DNA of 64,000 nt. Origin: Geodermatophilus ruber (GTDB taxonomy: Bacteria > Actinomycetota > Actinomycetes > Mycobacteriales > Geodermatophilaceae). Below the pieces are notes generated by a model that made no database searches, had not been told where the DNA came from, and saw nothing but the letters and a program-made list of their open reading frames with translations. Of the stretch, positions 1-8,227 are shown piece by piece (positions within the stretch are counted from its first letter, which is position 1; every line of letters starts with the position of its first letter). The stretch is from positions 310,001 to 374,000 of the forward strand of contig NZ_FOSW01000004.1 of the NCBI RefSeq assembly GCF_900114385.1, written 5' to 3'. A program made the translations under genes and the position numbers.

Positions 1-572
1 GCGACCACGAGCTCGGCGACGATCGCGGCGATCCGCGGCGACCAGCCGAGGATCAGGGTGTGGCCGGTCTCCAAGACGTCGCTGCGGCCCTTGCGCAGGC
101 CCTCGATCCGCTGGTCGACGCCGTTGGCGATCAGACCGATGAGGCTGCCGGCGATGAAGATGCCGGCCAGCGTGACGAGCAGGGACAGCAGCCGCATCGG
201 CCAGCTGGTGTCGCCGGCGAAGGTGCCGGCGTCGACGACCCGCAGCATCGCCTGCCAGATGCCCTCCGCCGGGTTGCCCACCGGCCCGGCACCGTTGACC
301 CCGTCGAGCCGGAACGCCCAGAAGAGCAGCCCGGCGAGGACGAAGATGGCCAGCGTGACCAGGGCGAGCCAGCCGATGACGACGGCCGGCCCGCGGGCCA
401 GCGCGTTGTCGAAGCGGTAGCGCAACTTCTGCCCGAGGCTGGGGGTCAGCGCGGGGCGGGCCGCCCGCCGTCCCGCGGCCGCGGCCGGCGCCGGCGTCCC
501 CATCCGGCCGCGCCGGCTCACCGCCTTGCCCGGCCGCGCCGGGCGGGCCGGTGACGTGGTGATCTCGCCCAT
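1..572 (-). CDS. CASTOR/POLLUX-type NAD-binding ion channel, N-terminal part
   Basis: Only the first 190 codons are in the window; the gene runs off its left edge. A basic, Ala/Pro-rich cytoplasmic tail (about residues 1-55) is followed by a transmembrane helix (62-86), a re-entrant pore-like stretch around VVDAGTFAGD (112-121), a second helix (128-150) and the start of a Rossmann/RCK domain (HTLILGWSPR, 171-180). This two-helix plus RCK layout is that of actinobacterial CASTOR/POLLUX-related cation channels, often annotated as TrkA-N or NAD-binding lipoprotein. The ATG is preceded by GAGGAGCAGGAC, a good ribosome binding site. The transported ion and gating ligand cannot be told from this fragment. 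Confidence 0.7.
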   Translation of the reverse strand, partial: MGEITTSPARPARPGKAVSRRGRMGTPAPAAAAGRRAARPALTPSLGQKLRYRFDNALARGPAVVIGWLALVTLAIFVLAGLLFWAFRLDGVNGAGPVGNPAEGIWQAMLRVVDAGTFAGDTSWPMRLLSLLVTLAGIFIAGSLIGLIANGVDQRIEGLRKGRSDVLETGHTLILGWSPRIAAIVAELVV

Positions 573-817
573 GTCCTGCTCCTCGCACCCCGCCGACCCG
601 GACCGGTGGCGGGCCTCGGCCTCCCATCCGGGCGGCGACCGCGGGAGACGGTAGGGCACCGGGCCGCCGCGTCGGTGCAGGCCGCGCGGTGGATGGGCGG
701 GGGTGGTTGAGTGACGACCTACGGGGAAAGATCGGCAGCGCGGATCCGGTGAGTGCCACCGGACCGGCCCCGCGTCAGGATGTCGATCAGGGGCGGGCCG
801 ACCGGAGGAGGCAGTCG

Positions 818-1165
818 ATGAGCGATCCGCAGCAGGTGAGACCCGAGGTCGTGGAGGCGATCCTGGCCGTCCTGAAGGGCGCCGATCCGGCCGGGCTGCC
901 GGCGTCGGCGACCCGGGAGGAGAAGGCCGTCGCGAAGGACCAGTACCTGTCGGAGTTCCTCGCCGAACGGGGCAAGCGCGATCGGCAGGCGCAGGCGTGG
1001 GAGCTGCTCCTGACCCGCAGCTACGACGAGCCGCCCACCTGGCAGCGCCTCTTCGACGACCTCTCCGCCGACGTCGTCGACGAGCTCGGCACGCTCTACG
1101 ACGCGCTGCCCGAGGGCGCTCAGCAGGAGTACGCCCGCCGGTACGGCGTCCCCTCCGGCGTCTGA
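818..1165 (+). CDS. Small conserved hypothetical protein (115 aa)
   Basis: I do not recognise the family. The 115-residue product is soluble, charged and predicted mostly helical, with no signal peptide or membrane segment. Notable stretches are TREEKAVAKDQYLSEFL and a Trp-rich centre (AQAWELLLTR, PPTWQRLFDD). The ATG at 818 was chosen over an in-frame start at 689 because GGAGGAGG lies 7 bases upstream and the extra N-terminus has arbitrary composition. It ends 31 bases before the Ser/Thr kinase gene and may be co-transcribed with it, but nothing ties their functions together. Confidence 0.65.
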   Translation: MSDPQQVRPEVVEAILAVLKGADPAGLPASATREEKAVAKDQYLSEFLAERGKRDRQAQAWELLLTRSYDEPPTWQRLFDDLSADVVDELGTLYDALPEGAQQEYARRYGVPSGV

Positions 1166-1196
1166 GACCCGCGACCGGGGCGGGTAGGACGGACCG

Positions 1197-2771
1197 GTGA
1201 TGATCGGACCCGACTTCCTCGTCGCGGAGCGCTACCGGCTGCTGTCCCGGATCGGGGGCGGTGGCATGGGCGCGGTCTGGCTTGCCCGCGACGAGCGGCT
1301 GGGCCGGCAGGTGGCCGTCAAGCAGGTGCTGCCCCCGGTGGACGCGGACCCGGCGACCGTCGATCGACAGCGCCAGCGCGCGCTGCGGGAGGGCCGGATC
1401 GCCGCCCGGCTGAGCCATCCGCACGCCGTCTCCGTCTACGACGTGGCCGTGGAGGGCGACGCGCCGTGGCTGGTGATGGAGTACCTGCCCTCCCGCAGCC
1501 TGGCCGAGGTGCTGCAGGAGGACGGCGTCCTGCGGGTGGACCAGGTGGCGCAGATCGGCGCCCAGCTGGCCGACGCCCTGGACGCCGCGCACGGAGCCGG
1601 CATCGTGCACCGGGACGTCAAGCCGGCCAACGTCCTCATCGGGCAGGGACGCGGCGTCGACGGCCTGGTCAAGATCACCGACTTCGGCATCTCCCACGCC
1701 AGCGGTGACGTGACGCTGACCCAGACCGGGCAGATCACCGGCACGCCGGCGTTCCTGGCGCCGGAGGTGGCCCAGGGGGCGGCGATGTCGCCGGCCAGCG
1801 ACGTCTTCTCGCTCGGGGCGACGCTCTACACCTGCCTGGAGGGCGCACCCCCGTTCGGCATGGACGAGAACGCCCTGCGGCTGCTGCATCGCGTCGCCGC
1901 TGGGGAGCCCACGCCCCCGCGGCGGGCCGGCGCGCTGACCGGGCCCCTCACCCGCATGCTCGCCGCCGATCCGGCGCACCGGCCGTCGATGAGCGAGGTC
2001 CGCGACGAGCTGGCGGCCCTGGCCGCCGGGCGGGACGGCGACACGACGACCGTGCTCCTCGCCCGCACGGACCTGCGCACGGCGGCCACGCAGCCCCGCA
2101 CCTCGGAACTGCCGCCGCCGGAGCAGCCCGCCGCCGGCCCGCTCCCCGATCCCTCCGGCCGGGTGGCCGGGGAGTCCTCCGTCCGCTCGCGGAGGCGCTC
2201 GCCGCTGCTGCTGTCCGCCGCCGTGCTGGCGGTGCTGCTGGTGGCGCTCGGCGTCCTGTGGTTCACCAGCCGGCAGGAGGCCCCTTCCGGAGCCGCCGCC
2301 CCCGCCCCGACGACGGCCCCCGACACGGCCGACCCCTCGGCCCCGCCGGAGACGACCCCGCCGGCCGAGGAGGAGCAGCCCACCGCCAGCAGCCCGCCCC
2401 CGGAGACGACCGCCTCCCCCTCCCCGGCCGAGGCCGGGGAGGTACGCGGCCGGGAGGTCCGCGACGCGCTGCGCGACTACCACGCGCTGCTGCCCGGCGA
2501 CCCCGACGCCGCCTGGGAGCTGACCGGGCCGACCCTGCGGAACGCGGTGAGCCGCGGCGGCTACGAGGGGTTCTGGAGCCAGTTCGACGATGTGAAGGTG
2601 AGCGAGATCCGCGCGGAGGACGGCTCGCTGGTGGCCACGGCCGTACTCGACTTCCGCTATCCCGACGGGAGCCGGCAGCGGGAACGGCACGAGTTCAGTC
2701 TGGTTCCTGGGGAGGACGGCGGGCTGCTGGTCGACGCCGACCGGGTGCTGGAAGTGCTCGAGTCCCGGTGA
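1197..2771 (+). CDS. PknB-type transmembrane Ser/Thr protein kinase
   Basis: A complete Hanks-type kinase domain fills residues 10-275: glycine loop RIGGGGMGAVW (18-28), ATP lysine K42 in VAVKQV, catalytic loop HRDVKPAN with D140, DFG at 162-164 and APE at 188-190. A juxtamembrane region with threonines and prolines leads to one transmembrane helix (about 336-357). A Pro/Thr-rich extracellular stalk then ends in a small acidic domain (about 420-524) resembling SnoaL/DUF4878-type folds. There are no PASTA repeats, so the sensed signal is unlikely to be muropeptide in the PknB manner. Translation may begin at GTG 1197 or ATG 1200. A strong hairpin follows the gene. Confidence 0.88.
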   Translation: MMIGPDFLVAERYRLLSRIGGGGMGAVWLARDERLGRQVAVKQVLPPVDADPATVDRQRQRALREGRIAARLSHPHAVSVYDVAVEGDAPWLVMEYLPSRSLAEVLQEDGVLRVDQVAQIGAQLADALDAAHGAGIVHRDVKPANVLIGQGRGVDGLVKITDFGISHASGDVTLTQTGQITGTPAFLAPEVAQGAAMSPASDVFSLGATLYTCLEGAPPFGMDENALRLLHRVAAGEPTPPRRAGALTGPLTRMLAADPAHRPSMSEVRDELAALAAGRDGDTTTVLLARTDLRTAATQPRTSELPPPEQPAAGPLPDPSGRVAGESSVRSRRRSPLLLSAAVLAVLLVALGVLWFTSRQEAPSGAAAPAPTTAPDTADPSAPPETTPPAEEEQPTASSPPPETTASPSPAEAGEVRGREVRDALRDYHALLPGDPDAAWELTGPTLRNAVSRGGYEGFWSQFDDVKVSEIRAEDGSLVATAVLDFRYPDGSRQRERHEFSLVPGEDGGLLVDADRVLEVLESR

Positions 2772-2776
2772 TCGGG

Positions 2777-2841
2777 GCGGGAACGACGACGGCGGCGCCC
2801 CCCGGGCCTGAGCCCGGGCGGACGCCGCCGTCGGTTCCCGC
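2777..2841. terminator. Long GC-rich hairpin between kinase and tRNA-Ser
   Basis: Arms 2777-2797 and 2823-2841 pair over 18 bases with a small bulge. Inside them lies a second perfect stem, CCCGGGC/GCCCGGG (2801-2807 with 2812-2818) around a CTGA loop. The structure sits between the end of the plus-strand kinase gene and the 3' end of the minus-strand tRNA, so it can serve as a shared bidirectional terminator. There is no clear U tract, as is common in actinobacteria. Confidence 0.6.
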
Positions 2842-2929
2842 TGGCGGTGGCGGTGGGATTTGAACCCACGGAGGGTTGCCCCTCACACGCTTTCGAGGCG
2901 TGCTCCTTCGGCCGCTCGGACACGCCACC
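2842..2929 (-). tRNA. tRNA-Ser(CGA)
   Basis: Read on the minus strand, the gene folds as a class II tRNA: acceptor GGTGGCG with CGCCACC, D arm with GAGCGGCCGAAGGAG, anticodon stem CACGC/GCGTG enclosing CTCGAAA (anticodon CGA, reading UCG), a long variable arm, T arm GTGGG-TTCAAAT-CCCAC and discriminator G. The CCA end is encoded (2842-2844). Confidence 0.95.
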
Positions 2930-2939
2930 GCCAGGAAGA

Positions 2940-3404
2940 CTACAGGCCCCGCTGACGGCGGAAGAACGCGCGTAGCAGCGCCGCGGACTCCCCGGCCCGC
3001 ACACCCCCGGTGACCTGCGGACGGTGGTTGAGCCGGCGGTCGCGGACCACGTCCCACAGCGAGCCGGCGGCGCCGGCCTTCGGGTCGTCGGCGCCGTAGA
3101 CCACGTGGTCCACCCGGGCGAGCACGCTCGCTCCGGCGCACATCGTGCAGGGCTCGAGGGTCACCACGAGGGTGGTGCCGGTCAGCCGCCAGCCGTCGCC
3201 GTGCACCTGCGCGGCCGCGCGCAGCGCGAGCACCTCGGCGTGCGCGGTGGGGTCGCCGCGCTTCTCCCGCTCGTTGGCCGCCTCGGCCAGCACCGTCCCG
3301 TCGGCGTCCAGGACGACGGCGCCGATCGGCGTGTCCCCCCACTCCACCGCCGCCGCGGCCAGCTGCAGGGCGCGCCCCATGGCGGCGTCGACGTCGGGGG
3401 TCAC
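2940..3404 (-). CDS. tadA: tRNA(adenine-34) deaminase TadA
   Basis: A cytidine-deaminase-fold zinc enzyme that converts A34 to inosine in tRNA-Arg(ACG). The signature HAEV (zinc His and proton-shuttling Glu) and PCTMC (two zinc cysteines) are both present, as is NEREK, typical of TadA. I start at the GTG at 3404 because GGGGGAG lies 5 bases upstream; an ATG at 3440 has no ribosome binding site. The product is then 154 residues, normal for the family. It is the last gene of the operon running from 5263, which also encodes a TadA-associated protein. The substrate tRNA-Arg(ACG) is present at 34927-34999. A generic deoxycytidylate or guanine deaminase is the less likely alternative. Confidence 0.85.
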   Translation of the reverse strand: MTPDVDAAMGRALQLAAAAVEWGDTPIGAVVLDADGTVLAEAANEREKRGDPTAHAEVLALRAAAQVHGDGWRLTGTTLVVTLEPCTMCAGASVLARVDHVVYGADDPKAGAAGSLWDVVRDRRLNHRPQVTGGVRAGESAALLRAFFRRQRGL

Positions 3405-3453
3405 CAGGTCTCCCCCACGAGGTTCGGCGGGGGAAGGCATGCCGGGGGGGCGG

Positions 3454-4110
3454 TCACGGCACCGCGCCGTCCAGCGGGACGCCGACCAGCGCCGAGAGCT
3501 CCGCGAGCGCGGCGGCGGGGTCGACCACCTTGATCGTGTGCATGCCCATCGCCCGCGCCGGCTTGAGGTTGATGCCCAGGTCGTCGAGGTAGGCGCAGTC
3601 CGCCGCCTCCACCGGCCGGCCGACGGCCTCCGACAGCCGGGTCAGCGCGCGGCGGTAGATCTCCGGCTCGGGCTTGCGCACCCCCTCGACCGAGGACTCC
3701 ACCACCGCGTCGAACAGCGCCAGCAGCTCCCCCAGCCGGCCGGTGCGCGCCATCGGCGCGACGTTGTTCGACAGCAGCGCCAGCGGCAACCCCGCCGACC
3801 GCAGCCGCTGCACCGCCGCGACCATCGCCGGCCGCAGCTCCCCGGCCAGCGCCGCGAGCACGCGGCGGGCGTCGAGCCGGTGCCCGGCGGCGAGCGCCTC
3901 GGCCTCGAAGGCGTCGACGAAGCCGGCAGCGTCCAACTCGTTGCGCTCATACCGGGCCCAGGCGTTGGTGTCCGGGTCCGTGCTGTTCAGCCGGCGGATC
4001 AGCCCCTCGGGCAGCCCGGCCTCGGCCTCGTAGGCGGCGAAGGCCGGCATCGGGCTGTCGGTGAGCACCCCGCCGAGATCGAGGACGACGGCGCTCGCCG
4101 GCGGGCTCAC
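3454..4110 (-). CDS. HAD-superfamily phosphatase
   Basis: The 218-residue protein carries the HAD motifs in order: DLGGVL (motif I with the nucleophile Asp), LLSNN (motif II), RKPEPEIYR (motif III lysine) and YLDDLGIN (motif IV acidic pair). A helical cap with NAWARYERNELD lies between motifs I and II. This pattern matches the YihX/epoxide-hydrolase-N-terminal-like subfamily, which dephosphorylates sugar or short organic phosphates; the substrate is unknown. The GTG start at 4110 overlaps the stop of the upstream gene (GTGA), so the two are translationally coupled. It separates the TadA-associated gene from tadA itself, an unusual insertion. Confidence 0.82.
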   Translation of the reverse strand: MSPPASAVVLDLGGVLTDSPMPAFAAYEAEAGLPEGLIRRLNSTDPDTNAWARYERNELDAAGFVDAFEAEALAAGHRLDARRVLAALAGELRPAMVAAVQRLRSAGLPLALLSNNVAPMARTGRLGELLALFDAVVESSVEGVRKPEPEIYRRALTRLSEAVGRPVEAADCAYLDDLGINLKPARAMGMHTIKVVDPAAALAELSALVGVPLDGAVP

Positions 4111-4604
4111 CCGTGCACCGCCGCGGCCAGCTCGTCGGCGAAGCCGAGCCGCGCGGCGATGGCGGCCACCATCTCGTCGGCCCACAGGTCGTCGGCGGTG
4201 ACGATCGGCCGCAGCTGCTCGGCGGGCAGGCCGTCGTCGGAGAACACGTCCAGATCGCCGCCGGGCCACCCGGTCTCGTCGTCGTCGAAGGCGCCGTCGG
4301 CGTCCACCCCGATGCCGTAGCGCTCCACCACGTCGGCGGCGAGCACCCACTCCTGCATGGTCGCGTCGGAGATCAGCGCCCGCACCAGCCCGCCGGGGCC
4401 GTGCCGCAGGACGACGAAGTACAGCCGCGAGTCGACGACGATCACGAACGGTCCCGGCCAGCCCCCGGCGCCCGGCTCGCCGAGCGCCTGCTCGAGCACC
4501 GGCAGCTCGTCGCCGGCGTCGGCGGCCAGCAGCTCGACCCGCCAGCGGTCCCCGGGCCGGCTGACCCGCACCGCCCAGCTCGTCGGGCCCTCGCTGCCGC
4601 TCAT
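4107..4604 (-). CDS. TadA-associated protein (TIGR03941-like)
   Basis: A 165-residue acidic protein matching, as far as I can recognise by eye, the actinobacterial family described as putative tRNA adenosine deaminase-associated protein. Typical features are VDSRLYFVVLRHGPGG, LISDATMQEW and the acidic run DADGAFDDDETGWPGGD. No catalytic motif is visible; its biochemical role is not known. The ATG at 4604 overlaps the methyltransferase stop (ATGA), and its own stop overlaps the HAD gene start. Its position two genes upstream of tadA supports the name. Confidence 0.75.
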   Translation of the reverse strand: MSGSEGPTSWAVRVSRPGDRWRVELLAADAGDELPVLEQALGEPGAGGWPGPFVIVVDSRLYFVVLRHGPGGLVRALISDATMQEWVLAADVVERYGIGVDADGAFDDDETGWPGGDLDVFSDDGLPAEQLRPIVTADDLWADEMVAAIAARLGFADELAAAVHG

Positions 4605-5263
4605 CGCTTGCGCAGCATGGTGAGGCCGTCGGCGAGCGGCAGCAGCACGGTCTCCCAGCGCGGATCGGTCGCCAGGGCGGCGTTGAGGTCGGCGATCGCC
4701 CGCTCGTTGTCGCTCTGCGGGTCGAGCACCCGGCCGCTGGCGAGGGTGTTGTCCAGCAGCACGATCCCGCCCGGCGTGAGGCGGGGGTGCAGCGCGTCGA
4801 CGTAGGCGGGGTAGCCGGTCTTGTCCGCGTCGACGAACGCCAGGTCGAACGTCGGCTCGGCGGGGAGGGCCGCGAGCGACTCGTGCGCGTCGCCGAGGCG
4901 CAGCTCGATCCGGTCGGCCAGCCCGGCGCGCGCCCAGTACCGGCGGGCGACCGCCGTCCACTCCTCGCTGACGTCGAGGCAGAGCAGCGAGCCGTCCTCG
5001 GGTAGGCCGCGGGCGATGCACAGCGCCGAGTAGCCGGTGAAGGTGCCGATCTCGATCGCCCGGCGGGCCCCCAGCGCGGCGGTGAGCAGCTGCATGAAGG
5101 TGCCCTGCTCCGGCGCGATCTGGAACGTCGCCGGCACCTCGCCCCGATCGGCCAGGGCCGCGGTCTCGGCCAGCAGGTCGGTGACGACGTCGTCCGGCGG
5201 CTCGGAGCTGGCCCGGACGTAGTCGCCGAGTTCCGGGGTGAGGAGGAACGACCGGGGGGTCAT
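4601..5263 (-). CDS. Class I SAM-dependent O-methyltransferase
   Basis: The 220-residue product fits the caffeoyl-CoA/catechol O-methyltransferase-like family (Methyltransf_3). SAM motif I is AIEIGTFTGYSAL, motif II includes SLLCLDVSEEW, and the metal-binding region reads VDADKTGYPAY followed by VLLDNTL. Homologues methylate catechol-type hydroxyls using a divalent cation; the substrate here is unknown. The ATG at 5263 lacks a strong ribosome binding site, but upstream in-frame sequence is Pro-rich and implausible. It is the first gene of the four-gene run ending with tadA and is divergent from the thioesterase gene 43 bases away. Confidence 0.85.
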   Translation of the reverse strand: MTPRSFLLTPELGDYVRASSEPPDDVVTDLLAETAALADRGEVPATFQIAPEQGTFMQLLTAALGARRAIEIGTFTGYSALCIARGLPEDGSLLCLDVSEEWTAVARRYWARAGLADRIELRLGDAHESLAALPAEPTFDLAFVDADKTGYPAYVDALHPRLTPGGIVLLDNTLASGRVLDPQSDNERAIADLNAALATDPRWETVLLPLADGLTMLRKR

Positions 5264-5306
5264 GGCGCGTGGAGGTGGAGGAACGCGGGCGTCATAGCCT
5301 CTGATC

Positions 5307-5750
5307 ATGGCCGATCCTGCCGCCGCCGACCGAGCCGATGTCGATCCCGCCCTCTTCGCCCGACTGCGGGAGGACCCGCTGGCCGGGCACCTGGGCATCG
5401 AGCTGGAGCAGGTGCGACCCGGGTACGCGCGGGCGTCGATGACGGTCGGCCCGGAGCTGCTCAACGCGGTCGGCACGGCGCACGGGGGCGCGACGATGGC
5501 GCTGCTCGACGTCGTCCACGCCGCGGTGAGCAACAGCCACGGGACCGTCGCCGTCGCCCAGAACGTGCACACCGAGTTCCTCGCGGCCGGCCGGCCGGGG
5601 GACCGGCTCGTGGCCGAGGGCATCGAGGTGCACCGCAGCAGCCGCTCCGCGGTCTACCGGCTCGACGCCCGCGCCCAGGACGGCCGGCTGGTGGCGACCG
5701 CGCTGGCCCGGGTGTTCCGCACCGAGCGCCCGTGGGAGTCCCCGGCATGA
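5307..5750 (+). CDS. PaaI-family hotdog thioesterase
   Basis: A 147-residue single hotdog-fold protein. The signature LNAVGTAHGGATMALLD holds the Asn/His-Gly-Gly loop followed by the long helix and acidic residue that activate water in PaaI-type acyl-CoA thioesterases; the later strand pattern (VHTEFLAAGRPGD, RLVATALARVF) also fits. It would hydrolyse an aromatic or medium-chain acyl-CoA, but no phenylacetate genes are nearby. Its stop overlaps the start of the prephenate dehydrogenase gene (ATGA), so the two are co-translated. Confidence 0.85.
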   Translation: MADPAAADRADVDPALFARLREDPLAGHLGIELEQVRPGYARASMTVGPELLNAVGTAHGGATMALLDVVHAAVSNSHGTVAVAQNVHTEFLAAGRPGDRLVAEGIEVHRSSRSAVYRLDARAQDGRLVATALARVFRTERPWESPA

Positions 5751-6664
5751 GCTTCCCCGTGCCGACGATGCCGGCTCCCCCGGTCGGCGTGGTCGGCCTC
5801 GGCCAGCTCGGCGGCTCGCTCGCCGCTGCCCTGGTCGCCGCCGGCCGCACGGTCACCGGCTGGGACGTCGACCCCGCCGCGCGCGAGGCCGCGGCCGCAC
5901 GGGGGGTGCGGATCGACCGGGAGCTGTCCGGCGTCGTCGTGCTCGCCGTCCCGCTGCCGGCGATGGCCGGCGCCCTGGACGGCCTGACCGTCGCCGAGGA
6001 CGCGACGATCACCGACCTCGGGTCGGTCAAGCTGCCGGTGCTGGCCGCGCTGCGGGCCGCGTTCGGCGGCCGCTACGTCGGCGGGCACCCCATGTGCGGC
6101 ACCGAGCGGTCGGGCCACGCCGCCGTCGACCCGGGCCTGTTCTCCGGGGCGCGGTGGGCGCTGTGCCTGGAGCCGGACACGGAACTGCCCCGCTGGCTGC
6201 GGGTGGCCGAGGTGGCGCTGGCGGCCGGCGCCGAGGTGGTCCCGGTGACCGCCGCCGAGCACGACGACGCCGTGGCCGCGATCAGCCACCTCCCGCACCT
6301 GCTGGCCGCCGCCCTGGCCGCGGCGGCGGCGGAGGCCGGTCCGCTGGCGCTCGCGCTGGCCGCCGGCAGCTTCCGCGACGGCACCCGGGTCATCGCCAGC
6401 GACCCCGCGTTCGTCACCGCGATGGTCGAGGGCAACGCCGGTCCCACGGCGGCCGCGCTGGACCGCCTGCAGGCCCAGCTGGCCCGCCCGTGGCCGGATC
6501 TGGTCGCCGCCGGGCACGCGGTCCGGGCCGGACAGCCGGCCGGACGGCGGACGGTGCGGGTGCCCCTGGACCGGCCGGCGCTGCTGGCGCTGGGCCGGAC
6601 CGGCGGCGCGGTGAACCGGAGGCTGGCGGCGTTCGTCGAGGGCTGGGTGCCCGACGTCGGCTGA
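5747..6664 (+). CDS. tyrA: Prephenate dehydrogenase
   Basis: Oxidative decarboxylation of prephenate to 4-hydroxyphenylpyruvate in tyrosine synthesis. The 305-residue protein has an N-terminal Rossmann domain with GLGQLGGSL (17-25), the acidic NAD-binding turn GWDVD, and the family motif GGHPMCGTERSG with H114, the usual substrate/catalytic region. The C-terminal helical dimerisation domain contains SHLPHLLAAALA and GSFRDGTRV. There is no ACT or chorismate-mutase domain. ATG 5747 overlaps the thioesterase stop; an upstream in-frame ATG would extend into that gene. The domain pattern is clear. Confidence 0.9.
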   Translation: MSFPVPTMPAPPVGVVGLGQLGGSLAAALVAAGRTVTGWDVDPAAREAAAARGVRIDRELSGVVVLAVPLPAMAGALDGLTVAEDATITDLGSVKLPVLAALRAAFGGRYVGGHPMCGTERSGHAAVDPGLFSGARWALCLEPDTELPRWLRVAEVALAAGAEVVPVTAAEHDDAVAAISHLPHLLAAALAAAAAEAGPLALALAAGSFRDGTRVIASDPAFVTAMVEGNAGPTAAALDRLQAQLARPWPDLVAAGHAVRAGQPAGRRTVRVPLDRPALLALGRTGGAVNRRLAAFVEGWVPDVG

Positions 6665-6703
6665 GGCGGGTTACGGCTGCGCGCCCGCGGGCAGGGACCG
6701 GGC

Positions 6704-6937
6704 ATGGACGAGAAGGACCTCATCAGCCGGATCCACACCCTGGTCGACGAGGAGCACCGGCTCCGGGAGAGCGGCGAGCACACCGACGAGGAGCGCGCCC
6801 GGATGACCGAGCTGGAGACCCGGCTGGACCAGTGCTGGGACCTGCTGCGCCAACGGCGGGCGAAGCGGCAGTACGGCGACGACCCCGACGAGGCCGTCGC
6901 GCGGCCGGAGGAGCAGGTCGAGAGCTACCTCCAGTAG
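6704..6937 (+). CDS. DUF2630 family small protein
   Basis: A 77-residue, highly charged helical protein starting MDEKDLISRIHTLVDEEHRL, with LETRLDQCWDLLRQRRAKR in the middle, which I recognise as the DUF2630 pattern widespread in actinobacteria. It probably forms a helical hairpin or short coiled coil. No function is established. The start is supported by AGGGA about 11 bases upstream and by the family's usual N-terminus. It stands alone between tyrA and the sugar nucleotide decarboxylase gene. Confidence 0.8.
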   Translation: MDEKDLISRIHTLVDEEHRLRESGEHTDEERARMTELETRLDQCWDLLRQRRAKRQYGDDPDEAVARPEEQVESYLQ

Positions 6938-7065
6938 GTCCCGGCCGCTCAGGCCGAGCGGGCCGCCGGCTGCCTCGCGGTGCCCAGCAGCGCCAGTTGC
7001 CACAGCAGGCGGGCCCGGGGATCGGTGCCCGGTGACCGACTCGATCCGCCGCAGCCGGTGTCGGA

Positions 7066-7081
7066 ACTTCGGCGCCGAAGT
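7066..7081. promoter_or_regulatory. 16-bp perfect palindrome upstream of the UXS gene
   Basis: ACTTCGGC followed directly by GCCGAAGT is a perfect 16-base palindrome with no spacer, 64 bases before the start codon of the UDP-glucuronate decarboxylase gene. Its even symmetry and position fit a dimeric repressor operator; I cannot assign a regulator. It is too short and loopless to be a convincing terminator. Confidence 0.35.
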
Positions 7082-7144
7082 GTGTGCCCGTGGTCCCCGG
7101 GTAGGAGCCCGCCGGGGCGCGTTCCCGGGGTGATCGGAGCAGGC

Positions 7145-8122
7145 ATGGTGCATGCGGCACGAACGATCCGGCGGGCAGTGGTCACCGGTGGGGCCGGCTT
7201 CCTCGGCTCCCACCTGTGCGAGCACCTCCTGGCACGCGACGTCGAGGTGGTCTGCCTGGACAACTTCCTCACCGGGTCACCGCAGAACCTCGGCCACCTG
7301 ACGGAGGACCCCCGCTTCCGGCTGGTGCGCTGCGACGTCACCGACTTCGTGCACGTGCCCGGCCCGGTCGACCTGGTGCTGCACTTCGCCTCCCCGGCCA
7401 GCCCGCTGGACTACCTGCGGATGCCGATCGAGACGCTCAAGGTCGGCAGCCTGGGCACGCTGCACACGCTGGGCCTGGCCCACGAGAAGGGCGCCCGCTA
7501 CGTGCTGGCCTCGACCTCGGAGGTGTACGGCGACCCGCTGCAGCACCCGCAGGCCGAGGACTACTGGGGCAACGTGAACCCGGTCGGCCCGCGGGGGGTC
7601 TACGACGAGGCCAAGCGGTTCAGCGAGGCCATGACCACCGCCTACCGGACGTCGAAGGGGACCGACACCGGCATCGTGCGGATCTTCAACACCTACGGCC
7701 CGCGGATGCGCCCGGACGACGGCCGTGCCATCCCCGCGTTCGTCGGCCAGGCGCTCTCCGGCCGGCCGCTGACCGTCGCCGGGGACGGCGCGCAGACCCG
7801 GTCCATCTGCTACGTCGACGACACGGTGCGCGGCATCCTCGCGATGGCGTTCGCCGGCGAGCCCGGCCCGGTCAACATCGGCAACCCCGACGAGCTGTCG
7901 ATGCTGCGGCTGGCCGAGTGGATCATCGAGCTCACCGGCTCGAGCTCCCCGATCGAGTTCATCGACCTGCCCGTGGACGACCCGAAGGTGCGCCGCCCGG
8001 ACACCGCCCGGGCGCAGCGGCTGCTGGGCTGGCGCCCGACGGTGCCGTCGGAGGAGGGGCTGCGCCGGACGGTCGCCTGGTTCGCCGCGCAGCAGGAGGT
8101 GGCCGCGACCAGGGCCGGCTGA
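7145..8122 (+). CDS. UDP-glucuronate decarboxylase (UDP-xylose synthase)
   Basis: Extended short-chain dehydrogenase of 325 residues that converts UDP-glucuronate to UDP-xylose. The NAD motif [10 protein letters not shown] is at 14-23, the catalytic Ser region is ASTSEVYG, and the YxxxK pair is Y153/K157 (VYDEAKRF). The phrases [25 protein letters not shown] and [17 protein letters not shown] are characteristic of UXS enzymes rather than of dTDP-glucose dehydratases. ATG 7145 has GGAGC 5 bases upstream; a longer reading frame from 6980 has no family resemblance. The product would feed glycan synthesis, perhaps by the divergently read heptose glycosyltransferase operon downstream. Confidence 0.88.
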   Translation: MVHAARTIRRAVVTGGAGFLGSHLCEHLLARDVEVVCLDNFLTGSPQNLGHLTEDPRFRLVRCDVTDFVHVPGPVDLVLHFASPASPLDYLRMPIETLKVGSLGTLHTLGLAHEKGARYVLASTSEVYGDPLQHPQAEDYWGNVNPVGPRGVYDEAKRFSEAMTTAYRTSKGTDTGIVRIFNTYGPRMRPDDGRAIPAFVGQALSGRPLTVAGDGAQTRSICYVDDTVRGILAMAFAGEPGPVNIGNPDELSMLRLAEWIIELTGSSSPIEFIDLPVDDPKVRRPDTARAQRLLGWRPTVPSEEGLRRTVAWFAAQQEVAATRAG

Positions 8123-8227
8123 GCCGCCCGGAGTGCCACGCAACGTCAGCAGCCGCCTCTAGTCTGTGCTGGGCGGTCGCGGGGGAGGTCGCCGGCCGAC
8201 GACCCTCACGACCCACCGGGAGCACGC

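Noticed and set aside
2777-2929. tRNA-Ser flanked by a long hairpin considered as an integration attachment site
   Set aside because: No integrase gene, no repeated tRNA 3' end nearby and no change in gene style; the hairpin is best read as a terminator.
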